Source: Hypoxylon rubiginosum (lineage: Eukaryota > Ascomycota > Sordariomycetes > Xylariales > Hypoxylaceae). From it: a stretch of DNA of 64,000 bases. The notes beneath the pieces were generated by a model, which did not search any database, was not told where the DNA came from, and saw only the letters and a program-made list of their open reading frames with translations. This document shows positions 25,485-39,323 of the stretch, one piece after another; positions within the stretch are counted from its first letter, which is position 1; the number at the start of each line of letters is the position of its first letter. The translations under genes were made by a program, and so were the position numbers. The stretch covers positions 682,001-746,000 of the forward strand of contig CADCXA010000041.1 of the NCBI GenBank assembly GCA_902806565.1, read 5' to 3'.

Positions 25485-28400
25485 ATATAATTTAATTTAA
25501 AGCTTAAAATAAATAATAATATTAATAAAAAACTTAATATCTTTTATATTTTTATAAAAATCTTATTTTTATATTTTAAAAGTTTTTAATAAAATTAGTT
25601 TTTTTTTATAAATATTATAAATATATTTTATAATTTTTATTATTAAATAATAAAATTCTAATTTTTCTCCGCTTATTATTACGTTAATAAATTTAAAATT
25701 TAATAAAATAATATTAATATTTTTTATATATTTAAAAATAAAACATTATATTTTAAAATAAATTTCCTGATTTTTATATTAAGTAATTAGTTTTTTAATT
25801 TTTATATTATTAAAAAAAAACTTATATTTATTTAATATAAAATTATAAAGTATTTAAATAATAATTTTTAAAAAATAAATAATTAAATTTATTATTTTTT
25901 ATAATAATGTTATTATTTTTATTAATTTAATTAATATAATAAAAACTATTAGTTATTTATTAAAAAAACTTAATTTCATTTAATTATATTTTAAAAATTA
26001 ATTTATTATAAATAAAATTTAATATATTATAAATTTTATAAAAAATTCCTTATAACTTTTTAATAAAAAAATATCTTAGATTATTTTTTTATTAAGTTTA
26101 ATATAAGAATTAATTAATTTAAAAAATTTATTTTTCTTTTTAATAATAAATTAAATATTTTAATATAAGTTATGGTTTTTTTATAAAATACCGTTTTTTA
26201 AACGCTTTTTTAAAACTTAAATAACTTTATTTTTAAAAAAAATAAGAATTAAAATATTTTTAATTTATTATATAAAATATAAAATAATTTTAATTATATA
26301 ATTAAATGTTATATTTTTTTTATATAATTAATTTTATTAAAATCCTAGGCTAAAATTATTTTTTTTTTATAAAATATTTTAATAAAAATATTTTTTTTAA
26401 TATTAATTATTTTAAAAGTTTTTAACTTTTTTTTAATTATTTTAAGCTTATTAAGTTTTAAATATTCGCTATAAAACTAGGTTATAAATTTAAAATAGAT
26501 ATTTTTATAAAAACCTTTTTTATAAAATATTAAAAAGTTTTTAATTTAATTTTATATTAATTAAAGGAATTTTTTTTTTAATTAAATAATTTTAATAATA
26601 TAAATTTATTAATAAAAGTATTATTAATAAAATTAACTTTTAAGGCTTTAAATTTATATATAATATTAATAAAAATTAAATTAAAGTTAGTTTTTATTTT
26701 ATATTAATTTTAGTTTTTTATTTTTTTTATTTTTTTAATAACTTTTTAAATAGTAATTTTTATAATTTTAAAAAAATTATTATTTATTAATATATAAAAA
26801 ATTGTTTTGTTTTTATTAAAATTATATTTAAAAATATTTATTAAATTAGTTTATATATTATTATAAAAACTATTAAAAAAGTTAAAAAAGTTTATTTTAT
26901 TAATTAATATTAATAATATTTATAAATTTATTTTATAAAATAAAACACCTTTTATTTTATTATTATTTATTTTTTTTATTATAGGTTTTTTATAGTTATT
27001 AATATAATTTTAATTGTTAATAATTAATAATTTTTTAAAATAAATTTTAATTATATTAATTTTTTTATTTGTTTTTTATTTAGTTAATTAAATATTAATA
27101 ATATTTTTATTAATATTTTTTTAAAAGTTAAGTTATTTATTATTTTAAAATCTTTATAATAAAAATTTATTTTTATAAAAAAAATAAAATTTAATTTTAA
27201 TAGTAACTTAAATAATATAAAAGTGTTTTTTATAATATAAATTAAATATTATAAAAATTAACTTTTAATTTAAATAAGATTTTTTATAATTTTTATAGTT
27301 TTTATAAAAATATAAAATCTAAATTTTAATTATATTAAATAAGTTTTAAATATTAAAAGTTTAAATTTTATTATATAAAATTTAGTGATTAAATTAAATT
27401 ATATTTTTATATTAATTATTATAATTATTTTATTTTTATTTTTATATAGTTTTACTTTAATTAAAAGTTAAAATAAAAATTAAATATATATAGTTAAGTT
27501 ATAATAAATAAGATTTTTTTATATATAAAAAAAATCTATATAAAAAAATAATAATAAAAACTTTTTTTCGTTAATTAAATTAATTTAAACAAGGTTTTTT
27601 TAAGTTTTAAATTTTAAGTTTATTTTATTTATATTAATAAGGTTTTTTTTATACTTTTTAATAATAAGTTTAATAATATATATAAAAGTAAAATATATTT
27701 ATAATTTATTTAATATGTTTTTAAATAAGTTTATAAATCCTAGTATTATTTAAATTTTTTTTTTTTAAATAATTAAGAAATATTTATTTAAATTAATTAT
27801 AATTTTTTTAAGTTAGAATTTTTAAACTTTATAATTAAAAAAAGTGCTGGTTTTAATAAACTTTAAGTTTTTAATAAGGTTAATAACTTTTAAAAACTTT
27901 TATAAGATTTTTTTAATATTATTATTTTTATTTTTAATGTTAATATTAATAAAGTTATTTTTAAAACTTATTTTTTGTTTAATATTAAAGATTTAATTAA
28001 GGTTTTTTATTTAAAAAATTATATATATTTTAATTTAATTAAAATTTTTTTATATTTAATTTTTATAATAATAAATATATATATTTAGATTATTAAAGGT
28101 TAAGTTATTATTTAAGTTTAAAATAAAATTAATATTTAAATAAAAAATATTAGTTTAATTTAGTTTTTTTTATAAATAAAACTTTTATAGTTTTTTTTTT
28201 TCTTTGTTTATTTATATTCTATAAAAAAATTCGATTTATATTTAATAGTATTTTATATAATAAATAATTAAATTATTATTTAAGTTATATTTTTTAATAT
28301 AACTAAAAATATTTCTTTTAATAAAAACTTTTTAACAGCGTGTTTTAATAATAATATATCTAGGGATTAAAATATTTAAAAGTTTTATATTTTTTATTGT

Positions 28401-30501
28401 TTTTTTTAAAATATATTTTTTATTTATATAATTATAATATAATATATTATTATTATTTAAATATTTAATTATTTTATAGCTTATTATAAAATAAAAGATA
28501 TTTTTATAAAAATAATAATTTTAAAAATTATAATTTAATTTTAAGTTTATATATTTTAAATTAAACGCTTGTTAATAATTTAATAAAAATTAGTTAATTA
28601 ATAACTTAGTTTAATTAATTTATAAGTTAAAAAAAAGATTTTTTATATTTAATATATTAATTAATATAATGGTTTTAATTTAGTATAAATTTTAATTATT
28701 AAAATAAAAGTTAAAATTATAAAGTTTATTTTTTATATTTTTAATTTTCCTTTTTAAGTTAATATTTTAAATTTTTATTTTAAAAAGTTACTTGCTAAGT
28801 TTTTTAGTTTTATTAATTAAAGGTAGTGAAAATAAGCTTTTTTTTATAATAAATTTTAATAAAATTTAAATATTAATTTTAATTTTTTAAGTTTTTTAGT
28901 TAATAATATTATTATTATTTTTATTATTTAAATTATATTTAATATAGTTAATAACAATTTTATTTTTATTTATATTAAAGATTTATAAGTAAAAATTTAT
29001 TTATTTAAATATTGTTTTTTTAAAGTTTTTAAAATTTATAATTTTTTAATTATTAAAACTTTTTTTAGTGTAAATAACTAGTTGTTTTTTAATGGTTAAA
29101 AATAAAAGCTTTTATAATATATAAAAATAAATATTATTACTAATTAATTTATTTTATAATTTAGTTTTAAATATAATAATTTTATAATTAAAAATTAGGT
29201 TATTAATTATTTTAAAAGAGTTTATATTTTTTATTTTTTTTTTAAAATGTTAATTTAATTTTAAATTATTAAATATTATTTTAAATTAATAACATTAAAA
29301 GCTTTTTTAAGCTTGTTTTTTATTTTTTTTTAAGTAATATATTTAAAAATTAAAGTTTTAATTTTATATTTAATTTTTAAAAAAAATATAAACTTAAAAA
29401 CTTTAAAAATTTTAAGTTAATTAATATATTTAAATTAAATAAAATATTAATTAAAATTAAATAATTATTAAGATATATAAAACTTATTAAATTAAATGTT
29501 TTTTTATTATTTTAAATTTATAATAAAAAAAAATAAATATAAATATATTTTTATATAATTTTTTTTTTAACTTATAGTTTTTAAATTATTAATAGTTATA
29601 TTAATAATTATAGTTAAATTTATATTATTTAAAGTAATAAAACTAAAAGTTAATATAATTATTAAAATAAAATTACTTTAAAATATAATAAAAAAAAAAG
29701 TGTTAAATAAAAGTTATTTTTAAATAAAATTAATATTATAATTAATTTTAATCGGTTTTTTAAAAATATTTTTAAAACTTTAACTTTTTATATTAATAAT
29801 AATAAAATTAACAGGGTTTGTATTTAATTTTAAGGTATTTAATAAATACCTAAAAAGGTTTTTTTTAAAAAAAACAAGTAAAAAAATAAATAATAAATAA
29901 TTTATTAATTATAAAAAAAAACTATTAAATAAAAAGTTTTATTTTAAAAATATATATAAAGTTTTTTAAATAACTTTTTTTAGTTTCGTTTTTACGTTTT
30001 TTAGTAGGTTTTTTTAAAAGTGTAATATATTATTTTTAAAATTTATATTTTTTAAGATATTAACTAAATTATTAATTAAATTATTAATAAATAATTATAT
30101 TTTTTATAAAAATATTATTATTAATTTAAATAAAAATCTTATTATTAAGATAATAAACCGGATTAATAAAATAAGCTTTATAAATATTTTTAAAGAATTT
30201 ATTTTTTTAAGATATAAGATTTTTTTACTGGTTTTATTTAATATTTAATTAGGTTAAAAATGGTTTAATTTATGAAATTAAGGTTTTTAATATCTTAAAT
30301 AAATTCTTTTTTTTAGGATATACTGGTATATATTTTTATATTAATATTTATAATATTAATTAAAATCTTTTAATTTTATATTTTATAATATATAGTTATT
30401 TAAATGGTTATTTTAAATATAAACTTAAGTTTTTAAAGATTTTAATATTTTAGTTTTATTATTAAATATTTAAATTTTAGTTTATTAGGTTTTTAAGTTT
30501 T

Positions 30502-30683
30502 AAATTTTATTATTAAATTTTATTATTAAGTTTTATTATTAGGTTTTATTATTAAATTTTATTATTAAATTTTATTATTAAGTTTTATTATTAAGTTTTA
30601 TTATTAAGTTTTATTATTAAATTTTATTGTTAGGTTTTATTATTAGGTTTTATTATTAAGTTTTATTATTAAGTTTTATTATT
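30502..30683 (+). repeat. 13-bp minisatellite, 14 uninterrupted copies
   Basis: The unit aagttttattatt repeats 14 times with no insertion or deletion; a degenerate fifteenth follows to 30696. Nearly all variation is A/G, mostly at the second or third base (aag, aaa, agg). Confidence 0.9.
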
Positions 30684-30700
30684 AAATTTTATAATTTTAA

Positions 30701-30745
30701 TTTTTAAGTTTTTAATTTTTAAGTTTTTAATTTTTAAGTTTTTAA
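30701..30745 (+). repeat. 15-bp tandem repeat, three copies
   Basis: The unit tttttaagtttttaa occurs three times, directly after the 13-bp minisatellite. Confidence 0.85.
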
Positions 30746-31161
30746 TTATAATGTTTTAATAATTAAAATAAATATTTTAATTTAAAGTTTTTAATTATAA
30801 TTTTATTTAAAATAATATTTAACTAAGTTTTTTATATTTAATAAGTTTTATAGATTTTAATTATTTTATAATATTAAAATAACTTATTTATTAATTTAAT
30901 AATTCGATTAATATAAATTTATAACGATTAATATAAAATAACTTAATTTACGTTAAAATTTTAAGTTTAAGGTTTTTTTTAAAATATTAAGTTTTATTAA
31001 ATATATAGGTTTTAATTTATAGTAAAATTTTTTAAGGTTAATAATAATTTTTTAATAAAATATAAAATAAAGTTTTAAAGATTTTTTATTAATTAAGTTA
31101 AAATTAATATGGTTTTTTTAAAATTAAGATTATAAGTTTAAGTTTTATAATAATTATTAAT

Positions 31162-31441
31162 TATAATAAAGCTTTGTTTTTATATTAGTAATTTTTAACT
31201 TAGATAATAGTTATATTATTATTTATTTTAAATTATATTTAATTTAAAAAATAACTTAAAAAACGTTTTAATTAATATATTTAAAATATTTTATAAAAGA
31301 GTGTATATTTTTATAATACGTGGTTATTTAATTATATAAAAAGCTTTATAAGTTTTTTTAAAAAAAAAAATAAAAAGAATCTAACTATAAGGTAGTTACG
31401 TAACTTTTTATAAGATATTAATCGCTGTATCTTATTATAAT
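31162..31441 (+). repeat. 280-bp direct repeat, copy 2
   Basis: Same orientation as 17753-18030, 13.4 kb further on. This copy keeps some bases the other has lost (gagtgtat, atacgtgg, ggtagttacgtaac) and has lost others (cggcg to aata). Confidence 0.85.
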
Positions 31442-34400
31442 ATTAATTTATATTTAATTTTAATTTTATAATTTTTAAAATATATATTTAAAATTAATAA
31501 TTTAAAATAAGGTTTATTATTTATATAAGTTTATTATAATATCTTAAATATACTTTTAATTTATTAAAATAAATAAATTATATATATTTATTTTATTTCT
31601 TTTTTATTAAATTTTAAATTAAATTTATTAAAATATTTATTTATTAAAAAAATATATTATATATTATTTCTTTTTAATAAATTAATTAGTTTTATATAAT
31701 TAAATATTATTAAATTTTATAATTATATAATTATTACGTTTTATAATTTTATTATAATTAAAACTTTTAAATTAATTTTTTTATAAAAATAATAAAATTA
31801 ATAATATTTTTTAATATTTAAAAATTAGGTTCATTATTAATAAATTTTAATTAAATTATATATAATAATTATAATTATATAATACTTATAATTATTATAA
31901 GTTTATTTTATAGTTATTAAGATTTTTTTTAATATAAAATATTTAAATAATTTTTTATTTTATTTAATTTTATATAATATTTTTTATTAAATTTAAAACT
32001 TAATTATTTATTTTATTATTTATTAACAAGCTATTTTATTTTAATTTATAATTATTATAAGTTTAATTATTAAATATTAAATAATGTTTTTATATTAAAA
32101 GTATTTATATTTTATAATTAATTTATTTTTTTTTAATTTATTATTATATTTATAAAAGTATTAGTAATTTTAAAAACTTAAAATAAAATAATTAAATGAT
32201 TATTTTTAGTTTTATTTTAATTAAGTTAGTTTAAATAATTTTATTTTATATTTATTATTATATTATTTATTTAAATTTTAATAACTTTTAAAAAAATAAA
32301 AAAAAGCTTTTTTAAATTAAAACATTTTAAAAGTTAATATATTAATTTTAATAATTAAAAAAGTTTATTTATAATTTTAATTATTTTTAATATATTTAGT
32401 TAATATTATAAAATAATTTAATATTTTTTTAATTATTTTAATTAAATTATAATTTAATTTTTTATATTTAATTTACAGTTAAATATATTTAATAAATTTA
32501 AATAATCTATATATATTATAATTAAAAAAAAGAAATTAATAATTATTTATTTATATTTTACTAATATTTTTACTAATATAAATATTTCTTATTTCTTTAT
32601 TTAATATTAAGTTTTTAAATTTAATAATTTAAATAAAAAAAATATAATTATATTTATTAAAAATATTATATTATTATTAATTATTATTTTTATAAAATAA
32701 TTATTTAATTAAAATAAAATATTTTTTATTTTAATTTTAAACGTATTTATTATTAAATAAAATTATTTAATTGGTTTTAGATTTTTAATTACTTAATTCT
32801 AGATTTTTTTATATAAAGTAATAAATATTTTTTATTAATCTTTTTTTTTATTAAAATAATTTTAAAATTATTTTATATTATATTAATATTTTATTTTTTA
32901 ATATTAACTTTTATATTAATTTTTAATATAATACTTTTAATATTAATTTTAAATTTGTTTTTTTTAAAAGCTATATTTTTAAATAAAATAATAAATAAAG
33001 GAATTATTTTAATTTTTTAATATTTTTTAAATGATTTTGTTTTTAACCTATTAAATAAATTAGTTATAATATTTTACTAATAAATAAATTTTTTTTTAAT
33101 TTAATTTAAATCTAAATATTTTAATTAAATTAATAAATAAAATTGTTTTTTATAATATTAATTTTAATTTTATAAATTTAATTTTAAGAAAATAATAATA
33201 ATATAAAAAATTAAATATTTTATTATAAGTTCTTATTAATATATTATAATTATCTATAAAAATATTAAATAAGATTTTTTATTTTAAATAATATTTTAAT
33301 AATAATAAAATAAATAAGTTTAAACTTTTTAATAATAATAACTATTTTTTAAATTTAAAGTTTTTAAATATATAAAAAATATAAAATAATTTTATTATAT
33401 TTTATAATATTTATATATTTAAATATTATTTATTTAAAGTAATAAATATGGTTTAATTTTAATATTTATATATTATTAAAATTACTTAATATTTATAAAT
33501 TATATTTTTTTAAAAAAACACGTTATAATTTCTTTAAATTAAAATATAAAATATTATTTATTAATTATAAATAAGTTATTATAATTTAATTATAATTAAA
33601 TTTACTGGTTTAAAATTTATAATTATTTTTTTATTATTTGATTGTTTAGGTGGAAATTAAATATAAGTTTTTTAAAATAATATTTTTAAATAAATTAATT
33701 TTATTATTTTTATTTAAAAAGAAATTTATAAAATAAATTTTCATTTATTTATAATATAAAATAACTGTTTAAAATAATATAAAATTACTTCCTTTTTAAA
33801 CTTAATAATATATTTAATTAGATTTATTATTTTTAAATTATTTAATATTTTTATAAAATAATTCTTTTATATATATAATAATTATTTTATTTAATTTTAT
33901 TAATTTAATGTTTATATTATTTTATTAATTTATAATTTTAAGTTAATAAACTAATTATTAATTATTTTTTATAATTTATTATTTAATAATTTTTATTATA
34001 ATTATTAATTTATTTAAAGTTACTTTAAATTTAATTAATATAAAATATTATTTATTAATTAAATTTAAATATTTATAATTAAAATCTAATATATATTTTA
34101 TTAATTTAATTAAAATTAAACGTTTATATATATTATTATTTTTATTATTTAAAGTTAATATTATTTATTTTTTATTATTATAAACACTTATATATTATAA
34201 TAATATAATATTTTTCTTTTTTAATAATTTTTAATATTAAATAAATAATATATTTTTTATTTAAATTTAGTTATTATAAAAAAATTTATAAAATATAAAT
34301 AATATTAATTTTATATTTTTTAATAATTTTATATATACCTTTAATTAATTATTTAAATTTAATAAAATATATATTTTTACTTCTTAATTTATATTTTTTA

Positions 34401-37400
34401 ATATAATAAAAAGTGGTGTTTAAATTAAAAATTATTAATTTAATAAATTTAAATTATATTTTATTATTAATAAACTTAAAAGTTAATTTATAATTTATAA
34501 ATTAATAGATAATAAACTTTATTTAATTAATATTAAAGTAATATTATTAATAAGTAATAATTTTTTATTTTTTTTTTTAATTAAAATAATATTAAATATT
34601 AATATTAGTAAATTACATTTACTTTTTTAAATAATTAATAACTAGGTGTAATTAATTTAAATTCTTAATATTATTTTAAATTTATTTTAAATATAAGCTT
34701 TTTATTTATTTTTTAATTAATTTTTAGTTCTTTAAGTTTTAATAGTTATTATTATTATAAATTTAATAATATTAATTATTTTTTTAAATATATTTTTATT
34801 ATTTAAGTTATAATTAATTTTTTTATTAGTTAATTTATTATTAATTTTTTAATTTTTTTATTATTTTTTTTATTTAAAAACCTTTAAATTATTATTATTT
34901 TTTTATATTAATAATTTCTAATATATAATATATTTAAATTAATTTAAAAGTGGTAATTATTTAATTAAATATATTTTAATAATATATTTAATATTTTTAA
35001 TTTTAATAATAGTTAATTAGTTAATAATAAAATTAATATAAATTTAATTTTAATATAATTATTTTTCTTTAAATAAAATATTATATATTTAATTTTAATT
35101 AGTTATATAAGTTTATATAATTAATAAAACCTTTTTAATTATAAATAAGAAAATTATATAATATAAAATTAAAATTATATAATTATTTATTATTTTTAAT
35201 TTATAATTTAAATATATTAGTAATAATTTTAATTTTAATTTAATTATATATTAAAAGTTTATAATTTTAAATAATAATTTATAATTTATTAAATATTATT
35301 AAATTATATAAAAGTTATTTAAATTAATTTCTTTTATAATATATTTTAATTAAATTTAATTATTATTTTATTTAACTTATATTAAATATTTATTAACTAA
35401 TTTATTATTTAATTTTTTAATTTTTATAATTTAAGTTATAATTATAGTTAAATAAGGTTTATATTAGGTTTTTTTTTTTAAAAACAGTTAATTTAAACTT
35501 ATAACCTTTTAATATTAAACTTATTTTATATATTAATTATATTTAAATTAAAAATAATTAATTTAAAAGTTATTTTTATATTAATTAAAAAAATAAAGTA
35601 AATTTTAATAACTTTTTAATATTTAATTAATTATTTAAATTATTTTTATAAGTTTAAATAAATATAGTATTTATTTTTAATTTTTTTATTTATTAAATTT
35701 ATAACTGTAATTTAGTTTTTACTAATCGTTATATTAATTTTTCTTTTATTAATAATTTTAATTTAAAAAGCTATATATTTAATTTTACTATTAATAATTA
35801 ATAAAAGTATAATAATTTATTTTAATAATTTATTATTAAAATTTTTCTTTTAAATAAATTAACTTAATATTATTTTTTACTTATAATTATTATAATTAAC
35901 TTAAATTTAATAATTATAATATAAATACCTATTTTTTTAACTTTTAAAATATACTTTTTATTATTTTTAATTAAAAAAACTAGTTAATTTATTCTTTAAA
36001 TTTATACTTATATAATATATATAAATAATAAACTTTTTATTACGGCTTTTTTAATTAATTTAACCTATTATAAATTCATTATAAATATTTTTCTTTTTAT
36101 AAAAAAATTATATTTTAAATCACTTAATAATAATTTCTTATATTTAATTAATTTTTAAATTTATATATACTTTAAATAAAAATATTATTTATAATTATAA
36201 TTAAAAAAAAATATATTTATTAATTATATAATTATAATAAATAAATAATTAATTTAAAAGTTTTTATAAAATTATATAATTTTTTATTATATATTTTATT
36301 TTATTATAATTATAATATATAATTATATTATTATATTTTTTATAATTACTTTTATTTTTATTTTAATTTTATATTTATAAACTTAAATTTTATTTTATAT
36401 TTTATTAATTTTATAAATATAATAATTTATAAAATATATTTTATAATATTTAATATTATTATTTTATATTTTAATAATATTTTTATTATTTTTATAGTTA
36501 AATATATATATTTATAAATTAATAAAATAATTATATTATTATTATAATAAAAATAATATAAAATATTAACGTTTAATATATTAAAAATATAAGATAATAA
36601 AAAAATAAAACGTTTTTAAAAGTTTAATTAATTTAATTTTAAATAAATTTACTTAATATATTTATATTTATTTTTAATATATTTATATTTAAAATTCTAA
36701 ATACTAATTTCACTTTTTATATAATCTTTTTATTTAATATTTAAAATTAATTATATAAATTAAATTATAAATTTATAAATTTAGTTTTTTTATTTTATTA
36801 TATTATTACGTTTATAATAATTTTTACCATGTTTTAATATATATATTTTTTTATAAATTTATATATTTAACTTATTTTTTTATTAAATACTAACCACATT
36901 TTAATTAAATTTTATAATATTTAATTTTTAAACGTTATATAATTTTTTACATTAAAATATTAATATATTTAATTTTAAAAAGTTTTTAATTAGTTTTTTA
37001 TTATATATTTAATAAGATTATTTATATATTAAAAATATATTAAAATTAACTTTTTAATTTTACATTTAAAATAACTAATTTAAAATATTAATTTTAAATT
37101 ATAACTTTTTATTATTATAAAAAACTATTATTTAAAAAAAATTTTTAACTTTTTTTATTTTTTTTAATTTAATTTAAATAAATTTAAATATTAAATTTAA
37201 ATGTTTTTTCTTAATTTATAGTTAAAATAAATTAATTATTATTAGTTTTTATCTTTATTAATTATTAAATTAAAAAAACTATTTATTATAAAAAACTTTA
37301 TATTATAAATATATTTTTTTAATAACTTTTTTAATATTTTAATAAAAATAAAGTTTAATTTTTTTATAATAATAAAAAATTATTTTATAATAATAACTAA

Positions 37401-38351
37401 TATTAAATTTAAAAATTAATTTATATTATTTAATATATTTAATTTAATTAAAATAACTTTTAATTTTAATTTTTTTAAACTTTTTTTTAATTTTAACTTT
37501 TTTAGTTTTTTAATTAATATTTTAACTTTTAATATTTTACTTATAATTTTTAAAAGTTTAATTTAAAGCGTTTTTAAAACAGGTTTTTAATTTATATTAT
37601 ATATTAAACTTTTTATTAAAAAATTCTTTAATTATTTTATAATAAATTAAATAATAAATTAAAATAAATTACTATAATAAAAATAATTAATTTTAATATT
37701 TAATAATTAATTTAAGTTTAATTTTATATATATAATAAATTAATTTTAAAATTTATTTTTAAATTTTTACATTTTATAATAAAAGTAAATTAATTTTAAA
37801 TTTCTTTAAAAAAAATATAATAATAAATAAAATTTATAAAATTAAAATAATTTCGTAATTAATTTAAAATTTAAATATATTTTTATAATTAAAATAATTT
37901 AAATTAAAAATTTCTAAAAAAAATATATTAATAAATTAATTTTATAAAATAATTAAAATTTAATATTATAATTTAAATTAAAAAAACATATATTATTTTT
38001 ATATTATAATTAAAATTAAATTATTATAATAATTTTATATTTTAATATTAAAATTAAATAAAATATATAATATTATAAATTAATTTAATAATAATTAAAT
38101 AATAATATATAATATTAATTATAATAAATTTTTATTTAATTTAATTTATAATAATTTATAATTATAATAATTTTATATTAATTAATAGTTTTTATATATT
38201 TTATGTTTTTTAAATATTAATAATTTTTTATAAATAATATATTAATTTAAAAGAAAAGTTTTTTTTTTATATATAATTAATTAATTTAAAAATACTTTTA
38301 TTAAAATTATAATAAAAAATTAAAAAAATAATAAAATAAAAATTATAGTTT

Positions 38352-38548
38352 TTATTATAATATAAAATTTTAAATTAATTTTTTAAAAAAAATAATATAA
38401 TTTATTATTATAAAAACTTTAAAAATTAACTAGTTATTTTTAACTTAAAAATTTATTTATATATAAATTATATAATTAAAATTAAATTATTTTTTAATTA
38501 AACTTTTTTAAGTTTATTTTAAATGTTTTTAAGTATTTTATATTATTA
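38352..38548 (+). repeat. Long direct repeat, right copy, at the edge of the AT block
   Basis: The partner of 14141-14330. It ends only about 10-20 bp before base composition returns to normal. Confidence 0.8.
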
Positions 38549-38560
38549 TATTATAATTGT

Positions 38561-39323
38561 TTTTAAGCTTTATTTCGTTATTACTTTCCTTTTATATGCT
38601 TGGTTAAAATGGATTAATAAAGTAAAAAACTAATAGATCGAGTTGCTTACGTAGGTGGCTAAGATGCATCGGAGAGGCGCAGTGGTGTTTCGACGCCATG
38701 AATCTTATACATCTTATACAATAATTGGCTTAAATCAACTTGAGCTTTCTAGGGAAGAAAATCCATCAGTGGTCCTGCATATAATATCCCAATGCGCTCT
38801 AGTACAGGTAGCTTATACTGTAACTACAGCACAAGTAGTTCACTACTAAGCTCCTATATATATAATGCAACTCAGAATACAGTGGGAAGTATATGAAACA
38901 GTGGGAAGTATATGAAACGAGCAATGCAAATACACTACTTTTCTAGGTATATTGTATCATCATTTTTCAGATTTGTAATCAATTGTTAAGAGCTTGGGCG
39001 GGGTTGGCGGGTGAAAGTCATATGGTCAACCGTTCTTTCTCCGGATTGGGACTACGACGTCGAGACGGGGTCAGAGGGTTCTTCTAAGGAGAAGCCGCGG
39101 CACGTAAGGGGGTCGGACTCCGGGTACTTCGATTTGTTTGCCGACGAAGTCTGTCTCGGGGTTTAGGAAGACGCCGTCGCGGCGGAATAGGGGAATGACT
39201 TAAAGGAGCGGGTTTTACCGTGCGAGTAGGTACTGACTATTCGCCAACACGCCAACACCTCGTCAAGAACAATTCGAGGGGTGGCACTCGCTTGATCTTT
39301 CACCCATATCTGGCCGTGTTACT
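38561..39323. other. Border of the AT block and upstream region of the tannase gene
   Basis: About 760 bp. A short open frame near 38655-38849 shows no protein features and is not called. A 19-bp tandem duplication lies at 38879. GC rises towards the tannase start. Confidence 0.5.
38879..38916 (+). repeat. Exact 19-bp tandem duplication
   Basis: acagtgggaagtatatgaa is present twice in immediate succession with no differences, suggesting a recent slippage event. Confidence 0.9.

Larger units (their letters stand above)
13861..38560. other. 24.7-kb AT-rich, gene-free block of RIP-decayed repeats
   Basis: By eye, G+C is only about 5-10%, against roughly 45-55% in the flanks, with edges sharp to within about 100 bp. 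C survives mainly before T (aCTt) and G mainly after A (AGt); CA and TG are scarce. Where two copies of a repeat can be compared, they differ almost wholly by C/T and G/A transitions. This is the signature of repeat-induced point mutation of transposons. No gene can be read: the longest open stretches encode only Phe/Leu/Ile/Lys/Asn. The block may serve as facultative or constitutive heterochromatin; a centromere is possible but nothing here proves it. Confidence 0.9.

Noticed and set aside
30502..30745. CRISPR array
   Set aside because: The repeats are contiguous 13- and 15-bp units without unique spacers, in a eukaryotic genome.
13861..38560. Mitochondrial DNA insertion or mitochondrial contig
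   Set aside because: Fungal mitochondrial genes, tRNAs and rRNAs would be recognisable; none is seen, and the block shows paired decayed repeats and nuclear genes on both sides.
38655..38849. 64-residue open frame upstream of the tannase
   Set aside because: No signal peptide, domain or homologue-like feature; short enough for chance.
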